From contig NZ_AUEZ01000022.1 of NCBI RefSeq assembly GCF_000426245.1, forward strand, positions 51,966 to 115,965: DNA of 64,000 nt, read 5' to 3'. Below the pieces are notes generated by a model that did not search any database, was not told where the DNA came from, and was given only the letters and a program-made list of their open reading frames with translations. Shown here piece after piece: positions 10,277 to 18,566 of this stretch. Source of the stretch: Bradyrhizobium sp. Ai1a-2. Lineage in GTDB: Bacteria > Pseudomonadota > Alphaproteobacteria > Rhizobiales > Xanthobacteraceae. A program made the position numbers and the translations under genes. Numbering within the stretch: the first letter of the stretch is position 1; each line of letters begins with the position of its first letter.

Positions 10277-10861
10277 TCACGTCGTCTCGGTCTTGTTCTT
10301 TGCAGCGCGATCGGACGCGGCGGTTTCGCCGCCGCCGACGCTCATCCGATTGAGCGACAGCCGCATGCCCTGTGTCGGCATCGGTGCACGCTTGGAGCTC
10401 AGCGTGCGCGAATTGACGCCCATCCACGAAATCTCCGAAGACAGCCGGCCATATTCGATTTTCGGGCAACGGTTCATCACGACCTTGATGCCAACGGCCT
10501 CGGCCTTTGCGGCGGCCGCGTCGTCGCGTGCGCCGAGCTGCATCCAGATCACCTTCGGCAAGGGCGACAGCCTGAGCGCTTCCTCGACAACCGGCATGAT
10601 GTGGCTGGAGTTGCGAAAGATGTCGACCATGTCGATCGGACGTCCGATGTCGGCGAGCGACGCGACGAAGGGCTTGCCGAGCAGGCTCTTGCCGACATGT
10701 CCGGGATTGACCGGGATCATGTCGTAGCCGCGCTCCGCCAGATATTTGAAGGCGAAATAGCTCGGCCGCACATTGACCGGCGAAGCGCCAACCATCGCGA
10801 TCGACTTCACGCTGTTGAGGATGCCGCGGATGTAATTATCGGGGTAGGTGTCGTGGTTCAT
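10277..10861 (-). CDS. CoA-binding domain protein (YccU-like)
   Basis: 194 aa. A Rossmann-type CoA-binding domain fills most of it: SIAMVGASPVNVRPSYFAFKYL at the N-terminus (nucleotide loop GASP), then YDMIPVNPGHVGKSLLGKP and IDMVDIFRNSS, then KVIWMQLGARD and VVMNRCPKIEYGR near the end of the domain. Proteins of this type are small cytoplasmic CoA-binding proteins of unknown role. ATG at 10861 follows GGAAGG; the longer frame would translate a dispersed palindrome. The C-terminal 40 residues are polar and probably disordered. Confidence 0.85.
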   Translation of the reverse strand: MNHDTYPDNYIRGILNSVKSIAMVGASPVNVRPSYFAFKYLAERGYDMIPVNPGHVGKSLLGKPFVASLADIGRPIDMVDIFRNSSHIMPVVEEALRLSPLPKVIWMQLGARDDAAAAKAEAVGIKVVMNRCPKIEYGRLSSEISWMGVNSRTLSSKRAPMPTQGMRLSLNRMSVGGGETAASDRAAKNKTETT

Positions 10862-10875
10862 TGTGCCTTCCACTT

Positions 10876-10957
10876 CGTCATCGCGAGGAGCGAAGCGACG
10901 AAGCAATCCATGCTTCTGCGCGGGGAGATGGATTGCTTCGCTTCGCTCGCAATGACG
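10876..10957. repeat. Dispersed palindrome, family CGTCATNGCGAG (copy 1)
   Basis: Begins CGTCATCGCGAGGAGCG and ends CGCTCGCAATGACG, with inner arms GCAATCCATG and TGGATTGC. A second copy lies at 39172-39261. It fills the gap between the crotonase gene and the CoA-binding protein gene on the minus strand, and could act as an mRNA stem between them. Confidence 0.8.
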
Positions 10958-10962
10958 GGAAA

Positions 10963-11784
10963 CTATCTATCCTGCCATTTCGGCTCGCGCTTCTCGATGA
11001 AGGCGCCGATGCCTTCCTCGGCATCCTGCGCCATCATGTTTTCGGTCATCACCTCGGCGGCATAGCGATAGGCGTCCGCGAGGGTCATCTCGGCCTGGCG
11101 GTAGAACGCCTCCTTGCCGAGCTTCACAGTGTAGGCGGATTTCAGCGCGACTTTTTGCGCCAGCGCAATCGCGGCCTCTCGTTCGGTGCCGGCTGGTACG
11201 ACGCGGTTGACGAGCCCGATGTCGCGGGCGGTCGCGGCCGAGATCGGCTCGCCCGTGAGCAGCATCTCCATGGCCTGCTTGCGCGGAACATTGCGCGACA
11301 GCGCCACCATCGGCGTCGAACAGAACAGGCCGATATCGACACCGGGTGTCGCGAAGGCCGCATCCTCAGAGGCGACCGCGAGGTCGCAACTTGCGACCAA
11401 CTGGCAGCCGGCGGCGGTCGCGATGCCCTGGACGGAAGCGACCACCGGCTTTGGCAGATGCACGACTGCCTGCATCATCGCGCTGCACGCGTTCATGATC
11501 TCCGCGAAATAGGCGCGGCCGCGGTCGGCATCGCTGCGGTGCGCGGTGAGTTCCTTCATGTCGTGGCCGGCCGAGAAGGCAGGACCGTTGGCGGCGATCA
11601 CGACGGCGCGCACAGCTCGGTTGTCGTGAATCTCCTTGAGCGCGCCATGCAGCTCTGCGATCAGGCCTTCGGAGAGGCTGTTGCGCGCGGCGGGGCGGTT
11701 GAGCGTCAGCACGGCGATGCTGCCGACCTGCTCCCGCAGGAGGATCGGCGATTGCGGCGCGACGGCACGGGCAGCTTGGGGCAT
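10963..11784 (-). CDS. Enoyl-CoA hydratase/isomerase family protein, ECHDC3-like
   Basis: Crotonase-fold protein of 273 aa. The oxyanion-hole segments are present (SAGHDMKEL and GIATAAGCQLVASCDLAVA). The two glutamates that do hydration in true enoyl-CoA hydratases are not: the first position reads AGCQ and the second ATPGVDIG. The FCSTPMVALSRNVPRKQAMEMLLTG stretch, in two parts around the turn, is what I recall from the ECHDC3 branch. It probably binds an acyl-CoA, but hydratase activity is doubtful. ATG at 11784 starts MPQAARAV; the longer frame runs into intergenic sequence. Confidence 0.85.
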   Translation of the reverse strand: MPQAARAVAPQSPILLREQVGSIAVLTLNRPAARNSLSEGLIAELHGALKEIHDNRAVRAVVIAANGPAFSAGHDMKELTAHRSDADRGRAYFAEIMNACSAMMQAVVHLPKPVVASVQGIATAAGCQLVASCDLAVASEDAAFATPGVDIGLFCSTPMVALSRNVPRKQAMEMLLTGEPISAATARDIGLVNRVVPAGTEREAAIALAQKVALKSAYTVKLGKEAFYRQAEMTLADAYRYAAEVMTENMMAQDAEEGIGAFIEKREPKWQDR

Positions 11785-11870
11785 CTCCAAATTTCCACTA
11801 AGGCTTTTTTCGATTAAGGCTTGGCCGCAACTTAGTGTAACACGCGGGCTGAATCGAGGGCGGGGACGGC

Positions 11871-12299
11871 ATGGCGTCGGCGAAAATGAGCGTGGCTGAA
11901 CTGGAGAGGTTCCTGCGCGACGAGTTTCCCCAGGCATTCAGTGGGGACGACATCACCATCGAGAGCGCCGACGGCCGGACCTGCCTTTTGCGCCAACGCT
12001 ACAGTGAGCGGATGCTGCGGCCGGGCGGCACGGTGTCGGGCCCGACGCTGATGGCGCTGGCCGATTTCGCGATGTACGTGGTGTTGCTGTCGGCGATCGG
12101 CCCGGTTGGCCTGGCGGTGACCACCAATCTCAACATCAATTTTCTCCGCAAGGGCCAGCCGGGGCAGGACGTGCTGGCGGCGGCGAGGCTGTTGAAACTC
12201 GGCAAGCGGCTGGCGGTCGGGGAGGTCAACCTGCTTTCGGGCGATTCCCCGGATCCGATTGCCCACGTGACGGCGACCTATTCCATTCCAAACAAATAG
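11871..12299 (+). CDS. PaaI-family thioesterase
   Basis: Hotdog-fold protein of 142 aa. The catalytic helix segment GGTVSGPTLMALADFAMYV and the following strand VTTNLNINFLRKG match the PaaI/YdiI-type acyl-CoA thioesterases. Start ATG at 11871; the shorter frame ATG at 11886 is an alternative. It is divergent from the crotonase-like gene, 86 bases away, which suggests a shared role in acyl-CoA handling, although this is only context. Confidence 0.85.
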   Translation: MASAKMSVAELERFLRDEFPQAFSGDDITIESADGRTCLLRQRYSERMLRPGGTVSGPTLMALADFAMYVVLLSAIGPVGLAVTTNLNINFLRKGQPGQDVLAAARLLKLGKRLAVGEVNLLSGDSPDPIAHVTATYSIPNK

Positions 12300-12371
12300 G
12301 GTTTCTGGAGGTATTATTATACCTTATTTACAAGTAATTGTTTTTGCTGGACTAAATCGCGCTGATCGGCG

Positions 12372-12400
12372 TTGACGAATTTCGCTCACTTCTCTAGAAA
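12372..12400 (+). promoter_or_regulatory. Likely rplM-rpsI promoter
   Basis: TTGACG at 12372-12377, a 17-base spacer and TAGAAA at 12395-12400, followed by a 50-base leader to the rplM start. Spacing and position are what a housekeeping sigma promoter needs. Confidence 0.5.
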
Positions 12401-12456
12401 GCCGCCAATCCGGCGCGACGCCTTGCGCCGGAAACTCATTTTCACGGACAGCTCTC

Positions 12457-12921
12457 ATGAAAACCTTTTCGGCCAAGCCCGCCGAGGTGCAGAAGAAGTG
12501 GGTCGTGATCGACGCCAAGGGTGTGGTGGTCGGTCGGCTCGCTACCATGGTCGCGATGCGGCTGCGCGGCAAGCACCTGCCCACCTACACGCCGCATGTT
12601 GATTGCGGCGACAACGTCATCATCATCAACGCCGCTCATGTGGTGCTGACCGGTCGCAAGCGCGACCAGAAAGTCTACCACAAGCACACCGGCTACATCG
12701 GCGGCATCAAGGAGCGCAGCGCGAAGCAGATCCTCGAGGGTCGCTTCCCCGAGCGCGTAGTCGAGAAGGCCATCGAGCGCATGATCCCGCGCGGCCCGCT
12801 CGGCCGCGTCCAGATGGGTAATCTGCGTGTCTATCCCGGCGCCGAGCATCCGCACGAAGCGCAGAACCCCGAGAAGATCGATTTCGCCTCGCAGAACCGC
12901 AAGAACATGAGGGCCGCATAA
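12457..12921 (+). CDS. rplM: Ribosomal protein L13
   Basis: Large-subunit protein that binds 23S rRNA early in assembly. 154 aa, family length. Recognised by KWVVIDAKGVVVGRLA, ADMAMRLRGKH-type MVAMRLRGKHLPTYTPH, VVLTGRK, YHKHTGYIGG and MIPRGPLGR. Cotranscribed with rpsI one base after its stop, the usual L13-S9 pairing. Confidence 0.98.
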   Translation: MKTFSAKPAEVQKKWVVIDAKGVVVGRLATMVAMRLRGKHLPTYTPHVDCGDNVIIINAAHVVLTGRKRDQKVYHKHTGYIGGIKERSAKQILEGRFPERVVEKAIERMIPRGPLGRVQMGNLRVYPGAEHPHEAQNPEKIDFASQNRKNMRAA

Positions 12922-12922
12922 G

Positions 12923-13399
12923 ATGTCCGATACCATGCAGTCTCTCGACCAGCTTGCGCAGCTGAAGCCGGCGGCTCCCGAGGCGCCGAAATATGTGAAG
13001 AAGATCGACAAGTACGGCCGCGCTTACGCCACCGGCAAGCGCAAGGACGCGGTCGCCCGCGTCTGGGTCAAGCCGGGCTCCGGCAAGATCTCCGTCAACA
13101 CCCGCGACGTCGAAGTCTACTTCGCCCGTCCGGTGCTGCGGATGATGATCCAGCAGCCGCTGGTCGCCGCGGCCCGCGCCGGCCAGTACGACGTGATCTG
13201 CACGGTCACCGGCGGCGGCCTGTCCGGCCAGGCCGGTGCGGTGCGCCACGGCCTCTCCAAGGCGCTGACCAATTTCGAGCCGGAATTGCGCAGTGTCCTG
13301 AAGAAGGGCGGCTTCCTCACCCGTGACTCGCGCACGGTCGAGCGCAAGAAGTACGGCCGCGCCAAGGCGCGCAAGTCGTTCCAGTTCTCGAAGCGCTAA
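12923..13399 (+). CDS. rpsI: Ribosomal protein S9
   Basis: Small-subunit protein whose C-terminal tail reaches the P-site tRNA. 158 aa with an N-terminal extension of about 30 residues common in alphaproteobacteria. Family signatures: YATGKRKDAVARVW, GGGLSGQAGAVRHG and the C-terminal KYGRAKARKSFQFSKR ending in SKR. Second gene of the rplM-rpsI operon and followed by a strong terminator. Confidence 0.98.
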   Translation: MSDTMQSLDQLAQLKPAAPEAPKYVKKIDKYGRAYATGKRKDAVARVWVKPGSGKISVNTRDVEVYFARPVLRMMIQQPLVAAARAGQYDVICTVTGGGLSGQAGAVRHGLSKALTNFEPELRSVLKKGGFLTRDSRTVERKKYGRAKARKSFQFSKR

Positions 13400-13430
13400 C
13401 CGCTTCACTGCAATTTGCAGCAACTGCAAA

Positions 13431-13453
13431 GGGCGCCGCGAGGCGCCCTTTTT
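13431..13453 (+). terminator. rpsI terminator
   Basis: GGGCGCC (13431-13437) and GGCGCCC (13442-13448) form a GC stem with a four-base GCGA loop, followed by TTTTT. Confidence 0.9.
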
Positions 13454-13631
13454 GCTGCGCCTTTGCACATCAATTGTCGCAGTTTTTCCTGAAAACTTTT
13501 GTGTGCACGCAAACGGATTGCCAACGCGCCACGCATAGCCTGAGCGGTATTAACGCAGCGCTATCCTTTTCGGATCGCGCCCTTGAGAACGTGGCATCAC
13601 ACGCTTTCATCACACGCACCAGGCGGGGCTC

Positions 13632-14849
13632 ATGTCGTTCGATATTTCGACGCTTTATCTGTTTGCCACGATGGTGGCCGCCATGCTCGGCGCCATGCTG
13701 TTGTTCTTCGGCAATCAGGAGAAGATTCCGGCGTTGAAGTGGTGGGGCAGTGCGTATCTTCTCGGCGCGGCCTCGGTTGCGGCATCGACCCTCGCGGGCT
13801 CGATGCTTGGCGAAATTGCCTCGCTGGCGTTGAATGCGGTGGGCTTCATCGCCTGCGGCATGGTGTGGAATGCTGCACGGGTGTTCCATGGCCGCAAGCC
13901 GAATATCCCCGGCCTCGTGCTCGGCGCGATCGCGTGGGTCGGCGCCGCGCTGACCTTGTCGCCCGAACGGCCCATGCTGAAGCTGACCATCGGCGCTGCG
14001 ATCATCGCGATCTACGCGTGTCTCACGGCAGCCGAATTGGGAAGGGAACGGCGACGCGCGATGCGGCGGCGCTGGCCTGCACTCGCGGTGCCCGTGCTGC
14101 ATGGCTGCGTGCTGCTGCTGCCGATCCTGCTCGGCAATTTCCTGCGCCCGCATGATGCGGCGTTCGGCGAAAGCATCTGGGTGACGGTGTTCTCGGTCGA
14201 GCTCATCCTCTATGCGATCGGTACCGTGTTCGTGATCTTCATGCTGGTATCGGACCGCGAGGTGACCGCGCACAAGACGGCGGCTTCGATGGATCCCCTG
14301 ACCGGCATGTTCAACCGCCGCGGCTTCGCCGAGGCCTGCACACGGGTGATCGAACGCGAAGCCGAGGCCGGCCGTCCGGTGACGGTGATGATCTTCGATA
14401 TCGACCACTTCAAATCGATCAACGACCGCTTCGGCCATCCCGCCGGCGACGAGATCCTGAAATTGTTCTCGGCCGTCGTCGTCAACAACCTGCGCATCAG
14501 CGATCTCTCCGGCCGCATCGGCGGTGAGGAATTCGCGGCGCTGCTGCCGTGCCCGCTGGAAGAGGGCGTGCTCGCCGCCGAGCGCGTGCGCGAATGCTTC
14601 CAGGCCTCCGGCATCGTCTGCGACGAAGGCCCGGTCGATACCACCGTCAGCATCGGCGTTGCCGGCGGGCCCGCAGGCACCGAGCTCGAGGTGCTGCTCG
14701 CCGCCGCCGACACCGCGCTCTATCAGGCCAAGCGCGGCGGTCGGAACCGCGTCGAGGCCGCGGAGGAATTGCCGCTGTCGCTGGAGAACTGGCGGCGCAA
14801 GACCGCCGGTCTCGCGCCGCCGGCGCGCGAGAGGCCGGTCGCGGCTTGA
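13632..14849 (+). CDS. Membrane-bound diguanylate cyclase (GGDEF)
   Basis: 405 aa. Residues 5-205 hold about six membrane segments with no known sensor motif; residues 215-385 are a GGDEF domain. The active-site motif GGEEF is at 297-301. The product-inhibition I-site RISD is at 288-291, exactly five residues before it. So the enzyme should make cyclic di-GMP from GTP and be subject to feedback. FDIDHFKSINDRFGHPAGDE is also typical. The signal sensed is unknown. ATG at 13632 was chosen because it starts the first membrane segment. Confidence 0.92.
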   Translation: MSFDISTLYLFATMVAAMLGAMLLFFGNQEKIPALKWWGSAYLLGAASVAASTLAGSMLGEIASLALNAVGFIACGMVWNAARVFHGRKPNIPGLVLGAIAWVGAALTLSPERPMLKLTIGAAIIAIYACLTAAELGRERRRAMRRRWPALAVPVLHGCVLLLPILLGNFLRPHDAAFGESIWVTVFSVELILYAIGTVFVIFMLVSDREVTAHKTAASMDPLTGMFNRRGFAEACTRVIEREAEAGRPVTVMIFDIDHFKSINDRFGHPAGDEILKLFSAVVVNNLRISDLSGRIGGEEFAALLPCPLEEGVLAAERVRECFQASGIVCDEGPVDTTVSIGVAGGPAGTELEVLLAAADTALYQAKRGGRNRVEAAEELPLSLENWRRKTAGLAPPARERPVAA

Positions 14850-14909
14850 GAGCAACTTGATCGATATTGGTAAGATTCCATTTACCACTCGATTCCTATC
14901 ATCCCGGGC

Positions 14910-15146
14910 ATGGAATCGACCCGCCTTCACAATCCCCAATCCTCCCTGTTGTCGCTCGAAGCTGCCGCCGCCACCGCCCGTGGCGGGTTCGGCTGCCTGT
15001 TCTCGAGCTCGGCTGAATACGAGACCGCGCTGATCGCCGAGCGCCGCGCCCAAGGCCGCTACGGCCGCCCGCGCAGCCCCTGGCCGATGCTGATGTTCCT
15101 GGGAATCACGCTGATGCTCCTCGGCACGGTGCTCGTGTTCAATTAG
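14910..15146 (+). CDS. Small single-pass membrane protein, unknown
   Basis: 78 aa with a soluble N-terminus of about 58 residues and one C-terminal hydrophobic segment (WPMLMFLGITLMLLGTVLVF). The part before it reads EYETALIAERRAQGRYGRP, rich in charge. I do not recognise the family. It is followed 27 bases later by an intrinsic terminator, which supports its being a real gene. Confidence 0.6.
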   Translation: MESTRLHNPQSSLLSLEAAAATARGGFGCLFSSSAEYETALIAERRAQGRYGRPRSPWPMLMFLGITLMLLGTVLVFN

Positions 15147-15172
15147 GCCAGCGCTACATCCCGTATCGGTGA

Positions 15173-15195
15173 AGGCGCCGCGAGGCGCCTTTTTC
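15173..15195 (+). terminator. Intrinsic terminator
   Basis: AGGCGCC (15173-15179) and GGCGCCT (15184-15190) with loop GCGA, then TTTTTC. Confidence 0.85.
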
Positions 15196-15243
15196 TTTTC
15201 GATAAGCTGAGCTAGAGACGGGCCCTTTCCAGGGAGAAGCCCA

Positions 15244-15540
15244 ATGGTCACCGAAATTGCACTCATCGACGTCAAGCCCGGCTCTGAAAAGGATTTCGAA
15301 GCCGCGGTAGAGAAAGCACGCCCGCTGTTTCTGCGCGCCAAGGGCGGCAAGGGGTTCGAATTGCACAAGTCGATCGAAAAGCCGTCGCGCTACCGGCTGC
15401 TGGCGAAGTGGGAGACGCTGGAGAACCACACCGTCGATTTCCGCGGCTCGGAAGACTTCGCCGCCTGGCGCGCACTGGTCGGACCGTTCTTTGCCGCGCC
15501 GCCGGAGGTCGAGCATACCGAGACCGTGCTGACGGCCTGA
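15244..15540 (+). CDS. Antibiotic biosynthesis monooxygenase (ABM) domain protein
   Basis: 98 aa, one ferredoxin-like ABM domain: IALIDVKPGSEKDFEAAVEKA, then GGKGFELHKSIE, YRLLAKWETLENHT and the C-terminal EVEHTETV. Such proteins act as small oxygenases or dimeric ligand binders; the substrate cannot be told from sequence. GGGAGAAG lies six bases before the ATG. It converges with the transporter gene downstream, with only six bases between the two stops. Confidence 0.85.
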   Translation: MVTEIALIDVKPGSEKDFEAAVEKARPLFLRAKGGKGFELHKSIEKPSRYRLLAKWETLENHTVDFRGSEDFAAWRALVGPFFAAPPEVEHTETVLTA

Positions 15541-15546
15541 GCCTTC

Positions 15547-16686
15547 TCACGCCGCCACCCGCGGCTCCTCGGCCTTGAAGTGGTCGAGCATCACCTTGGC
15601 GATCGCCATCAGGGGGAGCGCAAGCGCGAGCCCCCAGACGCCGAACACCACCCCGAGCAGGATCTGGAACGCAAACAGCGTGGCAGGCGGAATATCCAGC
15701 GCCTGCCGCTGGATGATCGGGGTGAGCACGTAGCTTTCCATCGCGTGCACCCCGAGGAACAGCACGAAGGCCGAGAGCGCCGCGATCCAGCCCGAGGCAA
15801 GGCTCGCGAGCACCACGATCAATCCGCCCAGGATCGCGCCCACCGTCGGAATGAAGGCGAGCAGGCCGGCCTGGATGCCCAGGATGAACGAGCTCTGGAT
15901 GCCGATGATCGAGAGCCCGATCCAGGTGACGAAGAATACCGCGCTCATGGTGATGATCTGAGCGATCAGCCAGCGCTCCAGCGTGTCACCGATGCGGTCG
16001 ACGATGATGGTCGCCTGTTCCCGATGTCGGGCCGGCATCACGAACAATAGCCCGGCGCGGTAGATGCTGGGCTGCGCGGCAAAGGCGAGGCCGAGAAACA
16101 GCACGATGAAGAAGTTGCCGACCGCACTCACGGTGCCGAGCAGGACTTTCAGGGTCTGGCTGATGATCGCGCCGCCGCTGGAGGCGAGCGCGCCGGCGCT
16201 CGGAAGACTGTGGGTCGCTGCGGCGCCCGGGGTCGTCGGTGTCGACGAGTCCGTCGGCGCGGAGGCCTGGTTGCTGAAGTCGAGGTAGCTGGTGTCGATG
16301 CCATGCTGCTCGAGGAAGGACTTCACGTTCACCAATTGCGACTTGATGGTATCGCTGAGCGCGGAGGCCTGCTGGGCGATGGTGGCCCCGCCGAGGAAGA
16401 CGACGCCCGACAACAGCGCCGCCAGCGCCAGGCAGACGATGGTCAGCCGAAGCGCGTGCGGCAGCTTGACGCCGTAGCCGAGCAGGTTGGTGAGGGCGTT
16501 GAGCGCGACCCCGAGCAGGACCCCGGCGAAGATCAGGAACAGCGTCGCCGCATAGTGCCAGGCGAGCGCCAGCAGCGCCGCGAACAGCACGATCCCGATG
16601 CCGCCAACGCTGATCGCCCACGCCAGATCGTTGCGGGTCTCAAGACGGTCGCCGCCCGGTAGTCTCACATCGATTCCCTCGCGCAT
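15547..16686 (-). CDS. AI-2E family transporter (PerM/TqsA type)
   Basis: 379 aa, polytopic inner-membrane protein. N-terminal pair of segments (residues 22-60), a third near 75-95, a large soluble middle part (about 105-165) rich in Ser, Thr and Pro, then five more segments ending near residue 370. The pattern and the conserved VHAMESYVLTPIIQRQA stretch fit the AI-2E transporter family. The substrate is not predictable. ATG at 16686 opens the N-terminal tail. Confidence 0.88.
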   Translation of the reverse strand: MREGIDVRLPGGDRLETRNDLAWAISVGGIGIVLFAALLALAWHYAATLFLIFAGVLLGVALNALTNLLGYGVKLPHALRLTIVCLALAALLSGVVFLGGATIAQQASALSDTIKSQLVNVKSFLEQHGIDTSYLDFSNQASAPTDSSTPTTPGAAATHSLPSAGALASSGGAIISQTLKVLLGTVSAVGNFFIVLFLGLAFAAQPSIYRAGLLFVMPARHREQATIIVDRIGDTLERWLIAQIITMSAVFFVTWIGLSIIGIQSSFILGIQAGLLAFIPTVGAILGGLIVVLASLASGWIAALSAFVLFLGVHAMESYVLTPIIQRQALDIPPATLFAFQILLGVVFGVWGLALALPLMAIAKVMLDHFKAEEPRVAA

Positions 16687-16946
16687 CGATTGTTCTCACC
16701 TTGTCGCCAAAATCCCGCCGGGATCAAGCCGCCGCCCGCGCGCCGGTTTGCCGCTGTCCGCAGGGCAGGGCAGGCCGCCCAGCCCAGCCCGCGGGGCCGC
16801 GCTTCGTCCCTTGACCCCGCGGCGCCTGCGTCCCACGCCGATGTGATCCGCAAGCATAATATGTTGATCCGCGATCCGGTCGGGGGCATTATCCCTCCGG
16901 AACCATGACAAACATAGAAAATCATTCCTACGCGAGACGCTGAACA

Positions 16947-17720
16947 ATGAGACGGCCCGTGGTCGGCGTGATCGGAAACGCCCATCGCATCGAAGATCGT
17001 TTCACGGTTCAAATGGTCGGGGAACGCAACCTGCGCGCGATCACCGATGTGGTCGATGCCGTTCCGCTGATGTTCGCAGGCTCGCCTGAAATTACCGACG
17101 TCGGCGCCTTGCTCGACGTGGTCGACGGTGTGGTCCTCACCGGCGCCCGGGCCAATGTCCACCCGACACGCTTCAATTGCGAGCCGCATATCAGTCACGA
17201 GCCTTACGACATCCACCGTGACGAGGTCGCGCTGGCGGTGTCGGAAGCCTGTGTCGCGCGCGGCATCCCGCTGTTCGGAATCTGCCGTGGGCTGCAGGAG
17301 ATGAACGTCGCTTTTGGCGGCTCGCTGCATCCCGAGATTCGCGAACTGCCGGGACGCATCAACCATCGCATGCCAAGGCTGGACAACGGCGAGATCCATC
17401 CTGACCCGCTGGTGGTGTTCGCCGACCGCCATGACGTGACGCTCACGCCCGGCGGTGTTCTCGCGCAGCTCCTGGGCTGCGAGACCATCCGCGTCAATTC
17501 GCTGCACGGGCAGGGCATCCTGAAGCCCGGCGAACGCGTCGTGATCGAAGGCGTCGCCGAGGACGGCACCATCGAGGCGATCCGGATCGCCGACGCGCCG
17601 GGCTTTGCCCTCGGTGTGCAGTGGCATGCGGAATATGACCCGCAGCGCAACCCGATCAACAAAAAGCTGTTCGAAGCTTTCGGCGCAGCGCTGCGCGAGC
17701 GGCAGCGCGCGGCGGCGTAG
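16947..17720 (+). CDS. Class I glutamine amidotransferase-like hydrolase (peptidase C26, PuuD-like)
   Basis: 257 aa. The nucleophile Cys113 lies in PLFGICRGLQEMN and the histidine/glutamate of the triad in VQWHAEYD near residue 230. This is the arrangement of gamma-glutamyl-GABA hydrolases and related C26 enzymes, and VVLTGARANVHP is also typical. It probably cuts a gamma-glutamyl bond in polyamine or amino acid breakdown. No polyamine genes lie beside it, so the exact substrate is open. Confidence 0.87.
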   Translation: MRRPVVGVIGNAHRIEDRFTVQMVGERNLRAITDVVDAVPLMFAGSPEITDVGALLDVVDGVVLTGARANVHPTRFNCEPHISHEPYDIHRDEVALAVSEACVARGIPLFGICRGLQEMNVAFGGSLHPEIRELPGRINHRMPRLDNGEIHPDPLVVFADRHDVTLTPGGVLAQLLGCETIRVNSLHGQGILKPGERVVIEGVAEDGTIEAIRIADAPGFALGVQWHAEYDPQRNPINKKLFEAFGAALRERQRAAA

Positions 17721-17776
17721 TGGCGTTGCTCGCCGCGAGAGCAGTTGGTTCTGATTTCATTGTCAAACAGCGATTC

Positions 17777-17863
17777 CGTAGGATGGGTAGAGCGAAGCGA
17801 AACCCATCGCGATGGAGCAAGCGGGTCGAATGATGGGTTTCGCTTCGCTCTACCCATCCTACG
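17777..17863. repeat. Dispersed palindrome, family CGTAGGATGGGTAGAGCG (copy 1)
   Basis: Perfect 32-bp arms at 17777-17808 and 17832-17863 around a 23-base loop. Arms read CGTAGGATGGGTAGAGCGAA and on to CCCATC, mirrored by GATGGGTTTCGC and on to CATCCTACG. The other copy is at 26804-26889. Confidence 0.9.
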
Positions 17864-17949
17864 TCTGATTCAAACAGCGGATGTGAGTGCGCATTCTCGC
17901 GGCATGCATTGCCCGAGCTTTGCTTCACTTTCCGCCCTCTCATTGAACA

Positions 17950-18420
17950 GAGGGCGCAGGGAAAGCCGGGTGCTGGTTGCACCCGTGGGTCCCGTGCAAC
18001 AAAAAGCACGGGGGTAGGACCACAGGTTCAACCGAAGCATTCCGGCTTTCCCTGCGCGATGGTTTTACGGTTTCCTTCGTGCTCTCCCCGGTGACCGGGC
18101 TTTCTTGCCACCGTCACCTCAAGCGCGAACAAAGTTCGCGCGAAAGGCTTAGCGCCAGCGTCGGGGCGCCAGGACCACACGACTTCGCCGTCCGTGATGC
18201 GCGTGCTCGTCAGTCATACGCATCACGTCCACCGCATCTCACCGCAACGTTCGTGACGATCGCGAGCCGCCCCTCATCCGCCGTGAGACGCGCGGAGTTA
18301 AATCACTGATTTGCCCGACGACGGAAGCGGAATGTTTTTTGTCTGAGGGCTGGACAGACTTTCGTCCTGATTTGCCCGTCGGGTTGATTTGTCGCACTCA
18401 AACCAGCGACATCGTCGTCG
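17950..18420. repeat. Long structured intergenic repeat
   Basis: Non-coding block in the 846-base gap before the siderophore receptor gene. Perfect outer arms GCGCAGGGAAAGCCGG (17954-17969) and CCGGCTTTCCCTGCGC (18042-18057) enclose a second stem, CCCGTGC (17991-17997) with GCACGGG (18006-18012). Further right, TGATTTGCCCGACG near 18306 recurs as TGATTTGCCCGTCG near 18369. I recall very similar blocks scattered in Bradyrhizobium and relatives, but copy number cannot be checked here. Short open frames in it have no coding character. Nothing else was seen from 18420 to 18566. Confidence 0.6.
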
Positions 18421-18566
18421 CGAGCGGAGCGACTTGTCCGCCGTAGCTCAACGAGCGAAGGCGGAAGCAATCCACAGCGCAGCAGCGAAATGACGCGATA
18501 GGCCAAGAGCTGATCTCAACGCTGTCCGCTTAACGCCAATGAGTCGCCTTGGCTCAACTACCGAGT

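Noticed and set aside
13470..15368. 632-residue minus-strand frame opposite the diguanylate cyclase
   Set aside because: Runs through two terminators and opposite three plausible genes; no domain.
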